From Flavobacteriaceae bacterium (lineage in GTDB: Bacteria > Bacteroidota > Bacteroidia > Flavobacteriales > Flavobacteriaceae): a DNA stretch of 64,000 bases. The notes beneath the pieces are model-generated. The model was not told where the DNA came from and ran no database searches. It saw only the letters and a program-made list of their open reading frames with translations. The translations under genes and the position numbers were made by a program. Where the stretch lies: NCBI GenBank assembly GCA_028279515.1, contig JANQNQ010000011.1, positions 62,001 to 126,000 on the forward strand. The letters are read 5' to 3'. Position 1 is the stretch's first letter. Each line of letters starts with the position of its first letter. Positions 1 to 7,739 of the stretch are shown here, one piece after another.

Positions 1-1
1 G

Positions 2-133
2 TTTTTCAAATGTCTACGTTGCGGCATGAATTTCGACCAAAGCGCAAAGGTCTGGTCATTGGCCAACGACATACGTATGGAGAGCCCGATTAACTTTTTC
101 GGCGGTAAGATCTCAATTCTTGGAGTCATTTAG
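2..133 (+). CDS. C-terminal fragment of an unidentified protein
   Basis: The window opens inside a plus-strand reading frame of 43 residues that ends at TAG 131-133. It carries a Cys-X2-Cys pair near its start (KCLRCG) and ends in a hydrophobic tail (NFFGGKISILGVI). The pair could be half of a zinc ribbon, but the other half would lie upstream of the window. It runs towards the minus-strand genes that follow. I do not recognise the family, and so short a piece could be chance. Confidence 0.45.
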   Translation, partial: FFKCLRCGMNFDQSAKVWSLANDIRMESPINFFGGKISILGVI

Positions 134-226
134 TGCGTTTTTTGTGATGATGATATGGTTTTGTTTTAACGCCGTTTTCAAAGTATTGCCTGAAGGCATC
201 AAAATTTACTTTTTTAATTGCTTCGA

Positions 227-622
227 TCAAGAAGAATACCGCTGCAACATTTCGCCCATTTTTTCATGGACTTTATGCATCGCTTTTAACGGACGCACCA
301 TTACTTTAAAACTCTGAATCTTGCCAGCTTCGTTCAGCTCAATCATATCGACTCCGTTAACGGTGATTCCGTCGATTGTGGTGGTAAATTCAAGGATGAA
401 GTGCTTCCCATTTTCTACCTCTCTCACATAAGTGAAATCACCACTCTTACTAGCAAACACTTCCAAAGCAGCCGTCAGATACAGCTTCGTAATGTGCTTT
501 CCTTCTTGGGGTGTCCACACCACAGGAGAGAACATGGTGGCGTCATCAGCCAATAAGGTATCCAAGGCGTCGACGTCTCTATTTTTTATGACGGAATGCC
601 ACGCTTCAATTGAAAATTTCAT
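227..622 (-). CDS. SnoaL/NTF2-like family protein
   Basis: A 131-residue single-domain protein with no signal peptide. The pattern is that of the NTF2/SnoaL cone fold: an N-terminal helix (AWHSVIKNRDVDALDTLLADDATMFSPVVW), a middle segment holding a Gly-Lys-His turn, and beta strands ending in DMIELNEAGKIQSFKVMVRP. The family includes ketosteroid isomerase-like enzymes and many small-molecule-binding proteins of unknown role, so a substrate cannot be named. It lies 20 bases downstream of the 643-1107 gene on the same strand and may be co-transcribed. Two other SnoaL-type proteins occur at 13608 and 36715. Confidence 0.75.
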   Translation of the reverse strand: MKFSIEAWHSVIKNRDVDALDTLLADDATMFSPVVWTPQEGKHITKLYLTAALEVFASKSGDFTYVREVENGKHFILEFTTTIDGITVNGVDMIELNEAGKIQSFKVMVRPLKAMHKVHEKMGEMLQRYSS

Positions 623-642
623 GTGGTATTTTTTTAAAGGGT

Positions 643-1107
643 TTAATAGCGAATGTCGACATCTAGTTGGTTTCCATTCTCTTTGGCTTTCTTATCTAGC
701 ATGATTCCCAAAAAGATACCGATGGCCATTCCAATAGGGATGCCACTGCCTAAAAATGCCATATTGCCCATAGAAGCGCCAAAGGCAGCGCCCAGCGGAA
801 TACCAAACGCACCCATACCCAAAGGCATCCACATCGTACGATAATAGTTTTTAGGGACCCATTTGTACTTTTCACGAACGATCTTTAGGATGTTCATCTG
901 TGACTTTCGCAACTGTTTTGAAAAGGGCTTTCCTTCTCCAGGAATGTCATTTAACGCCTGAATATTTTCATTGATGCCCGAAAGATCGTGTGCAGGAATG
1001 TCTTTCATTTCAAGCACATTCAACAAGTTTTGGAAGCTTTGATAGCGAGGGGCGAGCTTTTTATTTTGAGAGACCGCCGGTCTTTCTTTTAGTTTTTTTA
1101 AAGGCAT
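643..1107 (-). CDS. Hypothetical protein with a Gly-rich membrane hairpin
   Basis: A 154-residue protein. Residues 1-85 are basic and soluble (KLKERPAVSQNKK and onward). Residues about 93-137 form two short hydrophobic, Gly/Ala/Met-rich stretches (MPLGMGAFGIPLGAAFGASM, then GIPIGMAIGIFLGIML), ending in a charged tail. This suggests a hairpin inserted in the inner membrane, with the N-terminal part probably cytoplasmic. No known family was recognised. It sits just downstream of the tiny membrane gene at 1126-1302, and the two probably form one unit. Confidence 0.6.
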   Translation of the reverse strand: MPLKKLKERPAVSQNKKLAPRYQSFQNLLNVLEMKDIPAHDLSGINENIQALNDIPGEGKPFSKQLRKSQMNILKIVREKYKWVPKNYYRTMWMPLGMGAFGIPLGAAFGASMGNMAFLGSGIPIGMAIGIFLGIMLDKKAKENGNQLDVDIRY

Positions 1108-1125
1108 GTATAAGGGATTTGATGG

Positions 1126-1302
1126 TTAGTGGTCTTGTTTTTTATGCGCCTTGTCCAGTTCGAAATAGCCCCATACCAAGCTTGCGCCACATACGAGCCC
1201 TATAATATTGGTGTTAAGGTCATCGCTTTTCAGTAAACCATATATACCCGAGGCCAAGCCAAGGATTCCGATAACAAGAAGTATGTATTTAGAACTTTTC
1301 AT
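1126..1302 (-). CDS. Small two-segment membrane protein (58 aa)
   Basis: ATG at 1302-1300 and stop at 1126-1128 give a 58-residue protein. Residues 5-24 (KYILLVIGILGLASGIYGLL) and about 33-47 (IIGLVCGASLVWGYF) are hydrophobic, with a polar linker between them and a basic C-terminus (DKAHKKQDH). The frame fills the gap between the neighbouring minus-strand genes and ends 18 bases before the 643-1107 gene, as in an operon. The function is unknown. The good fit of the membrane segments and the operon spacing argue that it is real. Confidence 0.6.
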   Translation of the reverse strand: MKSSKYILLVIGILGLASGIYGLLKSDDLNTNIIGLVCGASLVWGYFELDKAHKKQDH

Positions 1303-1359
1303 AAACTGAGTCTTTATCTGATAAGTTGCAATATTTTAACAATGTTACAATTTTTCAGG

Positions 1360-3390
1360 TCAATTTCTTTCATAGGTCTTTTTGTCAACGCCAATGCCAG
1401 TCATTTTTAAGGACTTCCATTTCTTCGGTAATTCTGTATCTAATTGTATGATTCCGTTTTCGGTAATATCAAGTCCGCCAATGCCGAAGATCACTGATTG
1501 CAACGTACCTCCAGCTCCTGTTGCAAAATACGGATTCGTTCCACCCGCAGTTTCGGCTAATACCTTAAACGGCGGAAGCTCATTGGGCTCATAACTCTTC
1601 TTAAACATCTGATAGGCCTTTTCAGGATTGTCAAGTCGCGCATAAAGCACCGCCAGGATAGCACCGCCCATGGCCGGACCATCAGGAGCCAACCTCGGTT
1701 CATAGTATTTTAGGTCTTTGAGGATGTCTTCTTTTTTAGTGACCACCTTAAGTGGATAGGAAAGTAGGTTGACATCGGCTTGTTTGATCATTACACCATT
1801 ATACGTTTCGTTTTCCTTGGTGGTTCCATCTGGAAACTTAAGTATGGGAATGTTCTCAGCTACATGTCTCCAATCAGGATTTGCTTTATGACCAAGCGCT
1901 TCAGCAGCTTTCGAACTATATTCCAATACGGTTTTTACCATTCCGTTGGTAAATGCATTATTGTCGATGTTTTCTTCCCACTCATTGGCACCTATTACAT
2001 TATTGATCTCGTAACGTCCCGGGCCTTTTCGCTCTACTCGGCTTGACCAAAAATCGGCCACTTCTTTGAGAACAGGATATCCCCGTGTGGCTAACCACTC
2101 CTTGTCTTTGGTCACTTCATAGTATTTCCAGAAAGCCCAACCAACTGTGGCCGATATATGCTGTTGAAACGGACCCGTTAACGCCCAGACCGGAGTGTCT
2201 TCAGACCCATATTCGGCTGATTCCCAGGGGAACATGGCTCCGTCATACCCATGGGCAAAGGCATTCTCTTTGGCTGCGCCCAACCGTTCAAAACGATATT
2301 CTAGCAACGACTTGGCGATATCAGGTTGAAGCACCAACAACGGCGGATACATCCACAGTTCAGTGTCCCAGAAAACGTGTCCGTTGTAACCAAGCCCTGA
2401 AAGTCCCATTGGCGATAGAGAATACGCGGTTCCTTTTCTAGCAAAGGAATACAAATGATACACGGCCGATCGTACGGCACGTTGCGATTCAAGATCTCCT
2501 TCAATGATGAGGTCACTTTTCCACAGGTCATCCCAAGCTCTTATATGCGCGCTTTCAAGCCGTTGGATGCCTTCGAGCTTAGCAAAGATCGTCAAACGCT
2601 CGGCTTCATTATGTGGGTCATTGTTATGCACCGAAGAGATGGTAGAGCCTACCAAAGCAAAGCGATAGGTTTCGCCTGCCATTAGTGTTTTTTTGAATTT
2701 CATCAAGTGCATGTTATAGTCCCAATCTTCATGGATGATCTTAGGTTCATGTCCGTGTTTTTCTGGAAAGATGAAAGAAGTCGATGTGGCCAGTTTCTTT
2801 TTACCGGGGCTAAAAGCTACCGAGCTCATCAATGGAATTAATACATGCGGACGATCAATTTCTGAATACAAGTTTCGCACATCCGAGAGGTGATTCGGTG
2901 TATGAATGTAATTGATCGGAACAATTTCAACATTCTTCTTCGCCTTTATTTCAATAATGCTCATCGCCGTGTAAGGCAGGTTGCGTAGCGACATCAATTC
3001 GTGGGTTACCGAGAGTTTATTTCCAACATCAAATGTGGTGATCAACTTCGCCTTTTTCATGTCCAAAGTTTGCGCATAGTTCGCAATACTTCTCCGATCG
3101 ATGCGCCTTTTGTCAACTTCAAGGTGCATGTTCATATGGCTAAAGGATTTTAAAATATTGCTAACCCTTCCTCTTTGATAATAGTCATAAACACCGTTCA
3201 AGATGACCTCTTCGACCTTTAACGGTTCTGGAGAAGAAACCATGCCCACCATACCATTGGCAACCGTAATCCCGTAATAATTGTTGGGATCAATGTCAGT
3301 TGCTTGAATGTGCCAAGGAGATTTCGAGAAGTTTTGTGAAAATAGGGCAGGGGTGATCAATAGAAACAATAGCGCGATTCTTGTTTTCAT
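1360..3390 (-). CDS. Secreted glycoside hydrolase family 65 protein
   Basis: 676 residues with a signal peptide (residues 1-19, ending in ALFSQ). An N-terminal beta-sandwich is followed by the GH65 (alpha/alpha)6 barrel. GHVFWDTELW (337-346), PWESA (388-392), NEWEENIDNN (469-478, with Glu470 as the expected general acid), KQADVNLL (536-543) and the Gly-rich loop AGGTNPYFATGAGGT (615-629) follow the family order. GH65 contains trehalose, maltose and kojibiose phosphorylases, acid trehalases and glucosyl-galactosyl-hydroxylysine glucosidases. An exported Bacteroidota member is more likely a hydrolase of an alpha-glucoside, but the substrate cannot be read from sequence. No SusCD pair lies nearby. 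The length is close to the family's shorter members. Confidence 0.85.
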   Translation of the reverse strand: MKTRIALLFLLITPALFSQNFSKSPWHIQATDIDPNNYYGITVANGMVGMVSSPEPLKVEEVILNGVYDYYQRGRVSNILKSFSHMNMHLEVDKRRIDRRSIANYAQTLDMKKAKLITTFDVGNKLSVTHELMSLRNLPYTAMSIIEIKAKKNVEIVPINYIHTPNHLSDVRNLYSEIDRPHVLIPLMSSVAFSPGKKKLATSTSFIFPEKHGHEPKIIHEDWDYNMHLMKFKKTLMAGETYRFALVGSTISSVHNNDPHNEAERLTIFAKLEGIQRLESAHIRAWDDLWKSDLIIEGDLESQRAVRSAVYHLYSFARKGTAYSLSPMGLSGLGYNGHVFWDTELWMYPPLLVLQPDIAKSLLEYRFERLGAAKENAFAHGYDGAMFPWESAEYGSEDTPVWALTGPFQQHISATVGWAFWKYYEVTKDKEWLATRGYPVLKEVADFWSSRVERKGPGRYEINNVIGANEWEENIDNNAFTNGMVKTVLEYSSKAAEALGHKANPDWRHVAENIPILKFPDGTTKENETYNGVMIKQADVNLLSYPLKVVTKKEDILKDLKYYEPRLAPDGPAMGGAILAVLYARLDNPEKAYQMFKKSYEPNELPPFKVLAETAGGTNPYFATGAGGTLQSVIFGIGGLDITENGIIQLDTELPKKWKSLKMTGIGVDKKTYERN

Positions 3391-3517
3391 AATGTCAAGT
3401 TAGATTTCTCAGGCTAACAAAGGGTATACGCCTGACTGTTAGTTATTTGTTCTTTCCTCTAACTTACTAAATTTTAGAAAAACACACAATTGTAACAGTT
3501 AGCAGTCATATCATAAA

Positions 3518-4171
3518 TCAGTGGCTTATGACCGGAAGTTTACCAATCAGTGATTCATCATTCAATGAGTCAATCATGAATTGGGCAAGCCCATGTCGGC
3601 CGATGGTCATTCTAGGCTTCGGAAGGTTGTCATAGCTCACAATCACTTGACGTTCTTTTTTTGAATTGGTTAGCCCCACCGGACGCACAATGGTCCAATC
3701 TAATGTAGAGTCTTTAATGATGGCTTCTTGACGTTCGTGATCTTGGTAAGCCGCACCAATATTGCTATTGTCTATAAACCAACGAAACCAATACGGAATG
3801 TCCTTTTTCGTCTCCGCCGCACCCCAAGCCGAACACACTATCAACCGTTTGACCTGCTGTTCGTTCATTAAAGCAATCACATTTTTCATAGTATCGGACA
3901 TCAAGTTTTTTGGTGACCGTAGCTTGGCCCAAGGAAAATCGGACGTGCGAGAAACATTTAGGGCACTTACAACCGCATCGCAGTCTATCATCGCCTTTTG
4001 CAGCAAATCCTTGTCCAAAGGTGAGCCTTCAAACAGAGATAGATTATGATGGTCGATCAACAGTTTTTCAGGTGAACGAACTAAGCAGTTCACGGGATAG
4101 CCTTTTTGCAAAGCAGTTTCAGCGATTAATTTTCCGGTTCGGCCAGTAGCACCTAAGAGCAGTAGTTTCAT
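3518..4171 (-). CDS. NAD(P)-binding NmrA-like SDR protein
   Basis: 217 residues forming an atypical short-chain dehydrogenase fold. It starts directly with the dinucleotide-binding strand and the Gly motif GATGRTGK (residues 7-14), followed by CLVRSPEKL, which suits binding of the NADP phosphate. The mid-part VSALNVSRTSD and CSAWGAAETKKD, and then WTIVRPVGLTN, are typical of the NmrA/HSCARG group (YwnB-like), which often lacks dehydrogenase activity and senses redox state. It is the last gene of an operon with DinB (4186) and an HxlR regulator (4730). HxlR regulators commonly control such oxidoreductases. Confidence 0.8.
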   Translation of the reverse strand: MKLLLLGATGRTGKLIAETALQKGYPVNCLVRSPEKLLIDHHNLSLFEGSPLDKDLLQKAMIDCDAVVSALNVSRTSDFPWAKLRSPKNLMSDTMKNVIALMNEQQVKRLIVCSAWGAAETKKDIPYWFRWFIDNSNIGAAYQDHERQEAIIKDSTLDWTIVRPVGLTNSKKERQVIVSYDNLPKPRMTIGRHGLAQFMIDSLNDESLIGKLPVISH

Positions 4172-4185
4172 AATTCAGCATTACC

Positions 4186-4725
4186 TTATAAATAACGTTC
4201 TTTGATTACATTAAAATGGCGTAATTCATGCCCAGCAATGTGATAGGCAAGTCCGCGAACAGTACGTTCGTTAACAACGCTTCCGTCTGTATCGATACCC
4301 GCACCCTTCCGCATAAAGGAACCTTCCGGCAGGTGTTCGAACAAGGCTATCGTCGATTTTCTGACCCACTCATATTCTTCAAAGATGCTCTCGAGCGATC
4401 GCTCGTTTGCATTCGAATACTTGGCGTAATCATCCTGCTCGAACCCGTGAAGGGGAGTGTCGTCATTTCTGGCATAGCGCAACGCTCGATACGCAAAGAT
4501 ACGTTCGTCGTCAATAAGATGAACCAATATTTCTTTGATGGTCCATTTGCCGTCTTCGTAGCGATATAGTAATTTTTCCTCAGGAAGGGTATAGACAAAT
4601 TCTTTGATCGCCAAGAAGTTGTCCCAAAGATGCTGTAATACGTTATCATCGTCTTCAAGCAGATCCAAATAGATGCTCGAATACGCCGGATATTCTCCGG
4701 GAACGGGTTTGGTGATCTTTCTCAT
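4186..4725 (-). CDS. DinB family protein
   Basis: 179 residues if started at the ATG at 4725, which lies 4 bases beyond the stop of the HxlR gene. A longer frame upstream would overlap that gene and add non-family sequence, so the shorter start is preferred. The four-helix DinB bundle is visible, with conserved DGKWTIKEILVHLIDDERIFAYRALR and a C-terminal AYHIAGHELRHFNVIKERYL. The histidines in these two helices form the usual metal triad. DinB proteins are putative metal-dependent thiol S-transferases (bacillithiol or mycothiol class). Here it is co-transcribed with an HxlR regulator and an NmrA-like protein, which suggests electrophile or redox stress. A clear paralogue is at 55010. Confidence 0.85.
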   Translation of the reverse strand: MRKITKPVPGEYPAYSSIYLDLLEDDDNVLQHLWDNFLAIKEFVYTLPEEKLLYRYEDGKWTIKEILVHLIDDERIFAYRALRYARNDDTPLHGFEQDDYAKYSNANERSLESIFEEYEWVRKSTIALFEHLPEGSFMRKGAGIDTDGSVVNERTVRGLAYHIAGHELRHFNVIKERYL

Positions 4726-4729
4726 AGTT

Positions 4730-5062
4730 TTACGATTTAAATTTTTTGGCCCACGAATGACGCGCCCAACTTCCAAGGGGTTCTATCAATTCGTACAATT
4801 CTTTACCTTCTTTGGTAAGGGCGTATCCTTCAACGGTTCGCTCTAACAGATGAGACTCTCTAAGTTCTTTCAACCGTTTGTTGAGTGTGGTGGGTGAGAT
4901 AGACTCGCAATAGGCCTGTAATTGCCTAAAAGTGCTGGGACCATTGTACAAATGCCAAACGATACCCATCGCCCAACTGCGACCCAATAGGTCTAACAAC
5001 GCCATGATAGGTTGTCCGCTTTTCGAACCACGTACTGGTTGCCCTGGTTTTGGTAATGACAT
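4730..5062 (-). CDS. HxlR-family transcriptional regulator
   Basis: 110 residues forming a single winged helix-turn-helix of the HxlR (DUF24) type: IMALLDLLGRSWAMGIVWHLYNGPSTFRQLQ, then SISPTTLNKRLKELRESHLLER, then YALTKEGKELYELIEPLGSWA. The N-terminal Cys used for thiol sensing by YodB/HypR-type members is absent (Ser or Gly stand there). The only Cys is in AYCESIS, at the start of the recognition region. First gene of a three-gene operon with DinB and an NmrA-like SDR. Two 17-bp inverted repeats just upstream (5067-5103) overlap the promoter, so autoregulation is likely. Confidence 0.88.
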   Translation of the reverse strand: MSLPKPGQPVRGSKSGQPIMALLDLLGRSWAMGIVWHLYNGPSTFRQLQAYCESISPTTLNKRLKELRESHLLERTVEGYALTKEGKELYELIEPLGSWARHSWAKKFKS

Positions 5063-5066
5063 ACTC

Positions 5067-5103
5067 GCTACTTTTTATGTAGCAAAGCTATAAAAAGTGT
5101 AGC
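5067..5103 (-). promoter_or_regulatory. Tandem HxlR-type operator over a TAnnTTTG promoter
   Basis: Two inverted repeats share arms of the form GCTAC, seven AT bases, GTAGC: 5067-5083 (arms perfect) and 5087-5103 (one arm mismatch). Their starts are 20 bp apart, about two helical turns. On the minus strand a TAGCTTTG element (5083-5090) matches the Bacteroidota -7 box and lies between them, 20 bases before the ATG. DUF24/HxlR regulators are known to bind paired short palindromes at their own promoters. Assigning the site to this regulator is inference from position. Confidence 0.6.
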
Positions 5104-5150
5104 ATCTTGCCAACTATTTTTTCTACGGAAAGGTTTCTGCTTAGAAAATG

Positions 5151-5753
5151 TCAGTTAGAAAATAGGTGAGAAACGATGATTTTAGCAGCCGATTCACTTC
5201 CTTTTTGAGAAGGGTGGAAGCCATCTGCACTATAATAATTGAAGTTGTTGGTGGTATCAAAATACGCTTTCCATACTTCACCCACCGGAAGCAATATGGC
5301 TTCGTTGAGTTTGGCCGCGTCTCTATGGTTTTCGATCACACCCGAATAGGTATGATAATAGCGCCTTGAAGGCCAAACCATAAAGTAGCAGAGCTTAGCA
5401 CCGTTTTCTTTGCACAATTCGCTGTATTTTTTGCCATAGTCAATCAACATTTCTCGACCATCAGCTTGTGACGACGGACCTTGTTGAATGATTACAAAAT
5501 CGAACTGTTTGCTAGCAATCAATTTCTGTACGCTACCATCATTCCAATGATCTTCTATGGCATAGTTAGGAAAGGCGAGCATCTTAGTTTGTATATCTAC
5601 TCCGTATTCTTGGCCAACTTCTTCAACCAATTTTGGTAAGTTGTTGCTGTATGTGAGACTATTGCCAACAAATAGCAATCGCTTACTTTGGCCTTGCAGC
5701 GATGTGAAAGCCAACAGAAAAGTAAATACTAAAAGACAACAATATTTTTTCAT
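5151..5753 (-). CDS. Secreted SGNH/GDSL hydrolase
   Basis: 200 residues. Signal peptide about 1-21 (ends in SLQGQ). The SGNH blocks are visible: LLFVGNSLTYS with Ser32 as nucleophile, an FVIIQQGPSSQ segment holding the oxyanion residues, and ADGFHPSQKG with the catalytic Asp177 and His180. It is exported and probably acts on ester-linked acyl or acetyl groups of a carbohydrate or lipid. The actual substrate is unknown. It is 3 bases downstream of the 5757-6338 gene and co-transcribed with it. Confidence 0.83.
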   Translation of the reverse strand: MKKYCCLLVFTFLLAFTSLQGQSKRLLFVGNSLTYSNNLPKLVEEVGQEYGVDIQTKMLAFPNYAIEDHWNDGSVQKLIASKQFDFVIIQQGPSSQADGREMLIDYGKKYSELCKENGAKLCYFMVWPSRRYYHTYSGVIENHRDAAKLNEAILLPVGEVWKAYFDTTNNFNYYSADGFHPSQKGSESAAKIIVSHLFSN

Positions 5754-5756
5754 GCC

Positions 5757-6338
5757 TTAGCTTTTTTCCAGCAAGGATTTCGGCAATAGCTTTTCTAGAA
5801 TAGGTCTCTGTTGTTGCTCGATGGCCAAAAACTTCCAAGTGTCCTTACCATTTTCTGAAATGGCCCAAACCTTTTTGTCCGATGTAATTTGAAAGCTCTT
5901 GTCTTTTTCATCATAAACAACGTTTCCTGAACCAAAGGATTGCTCGAGCGCTGCCTTTGTTGCTTCGGGATTCATGGTGTTTGCTTCCCCTTCAACATTG
6001 AGGCGCATACTCATGACGCTTGTATATGAGAATAAGGCGTAAAAGCGACCTTCAACCTCTTCGACGTCTTGTGGATCTTGCACGCGGGCTTCCTTGAATC
6101 GAATTTCAACTTGAGGGTCTTTTAAGGTTTGCTCTAGCATCGTGAGCATCTGGTCTCGTGGAACGATCTCAAAGAACTCAGGAAGTACATAGTCTAATGC
6201 TTTGTCAAACTCTGTTTCTTTGAGTAGTTCCCAATATTTGGTGAAGTCAGATTTGATCGTTTCTTTCGGGCTCTGTGCCCAAGTGATAGCGGTGAACGAT
6301 AAAAATAAAAACAGTGCTTTGATTACTTTATTTTCCAT
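5757..6338 (-). CDS. Secreted protein of unknown function
   Basis: 193 residues with a signal peptide (cleavage after ITWAQ, about residue 22). The mature part is an alpha/beta domain of SnoaL-like character: FTKYWELLKETEFDKALDYVLPEFFEIVPRDQML, then repeated beta strands and VWAISENGKDTWKFLAIEQQQ. The C-terminus (RPILEKLLPKSLLEKS) is helical. I do not recognise a named family. It is the first gene of a two-gene unit with the SGNH hydrolase and is preceded by a well-formed promoter at 6368-6396. Confidence 0.7.
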   Translation of the reverse strand: MENKVIKALFLFLSFTAITWAQSPKETIKSDFTKYWELLKETEFDKALDYVLPEFFEIVPRDQMLTMLEQTLKDPQVEIRFKEARVQDPQDVEEVEGRFYALFSYTSVMSMRLNVEGEANTMNPEATKAALEQSFGSGNVVYDEKDKSFQITSDKKVWAISENGKDTWKFLAIEQQQRPILEKLLPKSLLEKS

Positions 6339-6367
6339 GAATTCTTTTTTGCTAAATATACAGGATT

Positions 6368-6396
6368 CAAACTTATAAAAGCAAGCACATCTGCAA
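6368..6396 (-). promoter_or_regulatory. Bacteroidota-type promoter (TTG, 18 bp, TAAGTTTG)
   Basis: On the minus strand TTG (6394-6396) is separated by 18 bases from TAAGTTTG (6368-6375), matching the -33/-7 pattern of Bacteroidota. The -7 element lies 30 bases before the ATG of the secreted protein at 6338. Confidence 0.5.
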
Positions 6397-6426
6397 CAGT
6401 TATAATTTTTCTACAACTATCTTTCC

Positions 6427-6434
6427 TATATTTG
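6427..6434 (+). promoter_or_regulatory. -7 promoter element TATATTTG
   Basis: TATATTTG matches TAnnTTTG exactly and lies about 40 bases upstream of the 6473 start codon, back to back with the minus-strand promoter at 6368-6396. No clear TTG is seen at the -33 distance, so this is weaker evidence than its partner. Confidence 0.45.
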
Positions 6435-6472
6435 ATAGGAGGCTACTGTAGGGCCTTTGTAAATCAAACAGG

Positions 6473-7135
6473 ATGCGGTTATTCAAAATGAACAAAAAAA
6501 TCAACTGGAAGTACATTTTAGGCGAGCTCTTGCTGATCTTCTTGGGGATTAATCTGGCGATCTGGTTCAACAACTGGAATAGTTCTTTGGCGATGGATAA
6601 GAACAAGGAGACCGCTTTAGAGCGTATTGAAGAAGAGGTCAAGAACAACCAACAAGAACTATCACAGGCAAGGCAGACCAACCAATTATTTTTAGAGAGC
6701 TTTCAAAGCTATCAACACTTATTTCGAAAAGACCTGAACACCCTATTGTCAACTCCTAAAGAATTCAGTGCGCTTCAAAAGAAATATCCCGATTTCTTTG
6801 ACTTGACCGATTCTATTCCGCATGAGGGCGGAACCTATTATTATCGTGGTTCAACAAGTGCCGACCTTGCATTGTCTGAACTTAGCGAGATCGCCTGGGG
6901 TACCACACGATCTATGAATATCACTAATGAGTTCAACTACGATTGTCTATACCAACTTGAGGGAGTTTACAACTTGCAGCGCCAAGTGACGGCACAAAAC
7001 AAACTACTCACTGACGCCATACTTAACAATGATATGGGAAACCTCACCCGAGTTTTGGTCGTCATGGGACAGCTAGAAGCACAGCTTCTAGAAGATTATG
7101 AAGAATTGCTTGCTGATATTAAAAATTGTAGGTGA
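6473..7135 (+). CDS. Membrane-anchored protein, DUF6090-like
   Basis: 220 residues (215 if the second ATG at 6488 is used; the family usually starts close to the membrane helix, which favours 6488). One N-terminal membrane segment, YILGELLLIFLGINLAIWFNNWN, is followed by a mostly helical domain with coiled-coil character (ALERIEEEVKNNQQELSQARQTNQLFLESF). The segment G-E-x-x-L-x-x-x-G-I-x-x-A-x-x-x-N-N-W-N is the hallmark of a large Bacteroidota family (DUF6090) of unknown function. A second member is at 54358. It is followed after 3 bases by the 7139 gene. Confidence 0.72.
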   Translation: MRLFKMNKKINWKYILGELLLIFLGINLAIWFNNWNSSLAMDKNKETALERIEEEVKNNQQELSQARQTNQLFLESFQSYQHLFRKDLNTLLSTPKEFSALQKKYPDFFDLTDSIPHEGGTYYYRGSTSADLALSELSEIAWGTTRSMNITNEFNYDCLYQLEGVYNLQRQVTAQNKLLTDAILNNDMGNLTRVLVVMGQLEAQLLEDYEELLADIKNCR

Positions 7136-7138
7136 GCT

Positions 7139-7576
7139 ATGGCCGACCAACAATACCCTGAAATAGAAGCCCTTCAGCAATATCTGAGAAAACACCGAAT
7201 TACGATTGAAAAGACAGAGGATGCACCAATCTTAGATTGGATCTTCTTCGTCAAACTTGGTATAGGTGATCGCTCTTGGAAAATACTTGTGGATGATGAA
7301 TACAATGATTTTGATGTTCGTAATCCGTTGGCATGCTTGTTTCTAACATTGAATGCCTTGGACACCTATCATGACAGTGATGATTATTTGGTTTGGTGTA
7401 AAGAGCTCATGCTTAATGTCTCTGATTCGATTTTGTTGGATTATTATCGATCCTTGGCACAGACCTATCGGGAAATTGAAGCGATAATCGGTCCTATTGA
7501 TCCACAAATAAAACCCTTTGACTATGAATTTAGAACAGGAGTGGTCAAAGCCTTGATAAGTCATAAGGCTAAATGA
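7139..7576 (+). CDS. Hypothetical cytoplasmic protein
   Basis: 145 residues, acidic, with no signal or membrane segment. Features are a helix-rich N-terminus (QYPEIEALQQYLRKHRI), a predicted strand pair DWIFFVKLGIGDRSWKILVDDEYND and an aromatic central helix (DDYLVWCKELML). No family recognised. It starts 3 bases after the stop of the membrane-anchored gene at 6473, so the two are co-transcribed and may work together. Confidence 0.65.
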   Translation: MADQQYPEIEALQQYLRKHRITIEKTEDAPILDWIFFVKLGIGDRSWKILVDDEYNDFDVRNPLACLFLTLNALDTYHDSDDYLVWCKELMLNVSDSILLDYYRSLAQTYREIEAIIGPIDPQIKPFDYEFRTGVVKALISHKAK

Positions 7577-7739
7577 TTCGGCGGGATTGTTTAATGACTT
7601 CATGATATTGACGATTCAGACGTGTTAAAAGTTCGAAATCCGGGCTACTCAAACCATTATTTATTTCTATTTTTATTCTGAATAATCACAGAACTTGCCT
7701 GTTTCCGAAGAAATAAGAGAAATCAGTAATCAACCAAGC

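Noticed and set aside
120-317. Plus-strand 65-residue frame over the SnoaL gene
   Set aside because: It lies largely antisense to the 227-622 gene and has no family resemblance; the real end of the fragment is the TAG at 131-133 in another frame.
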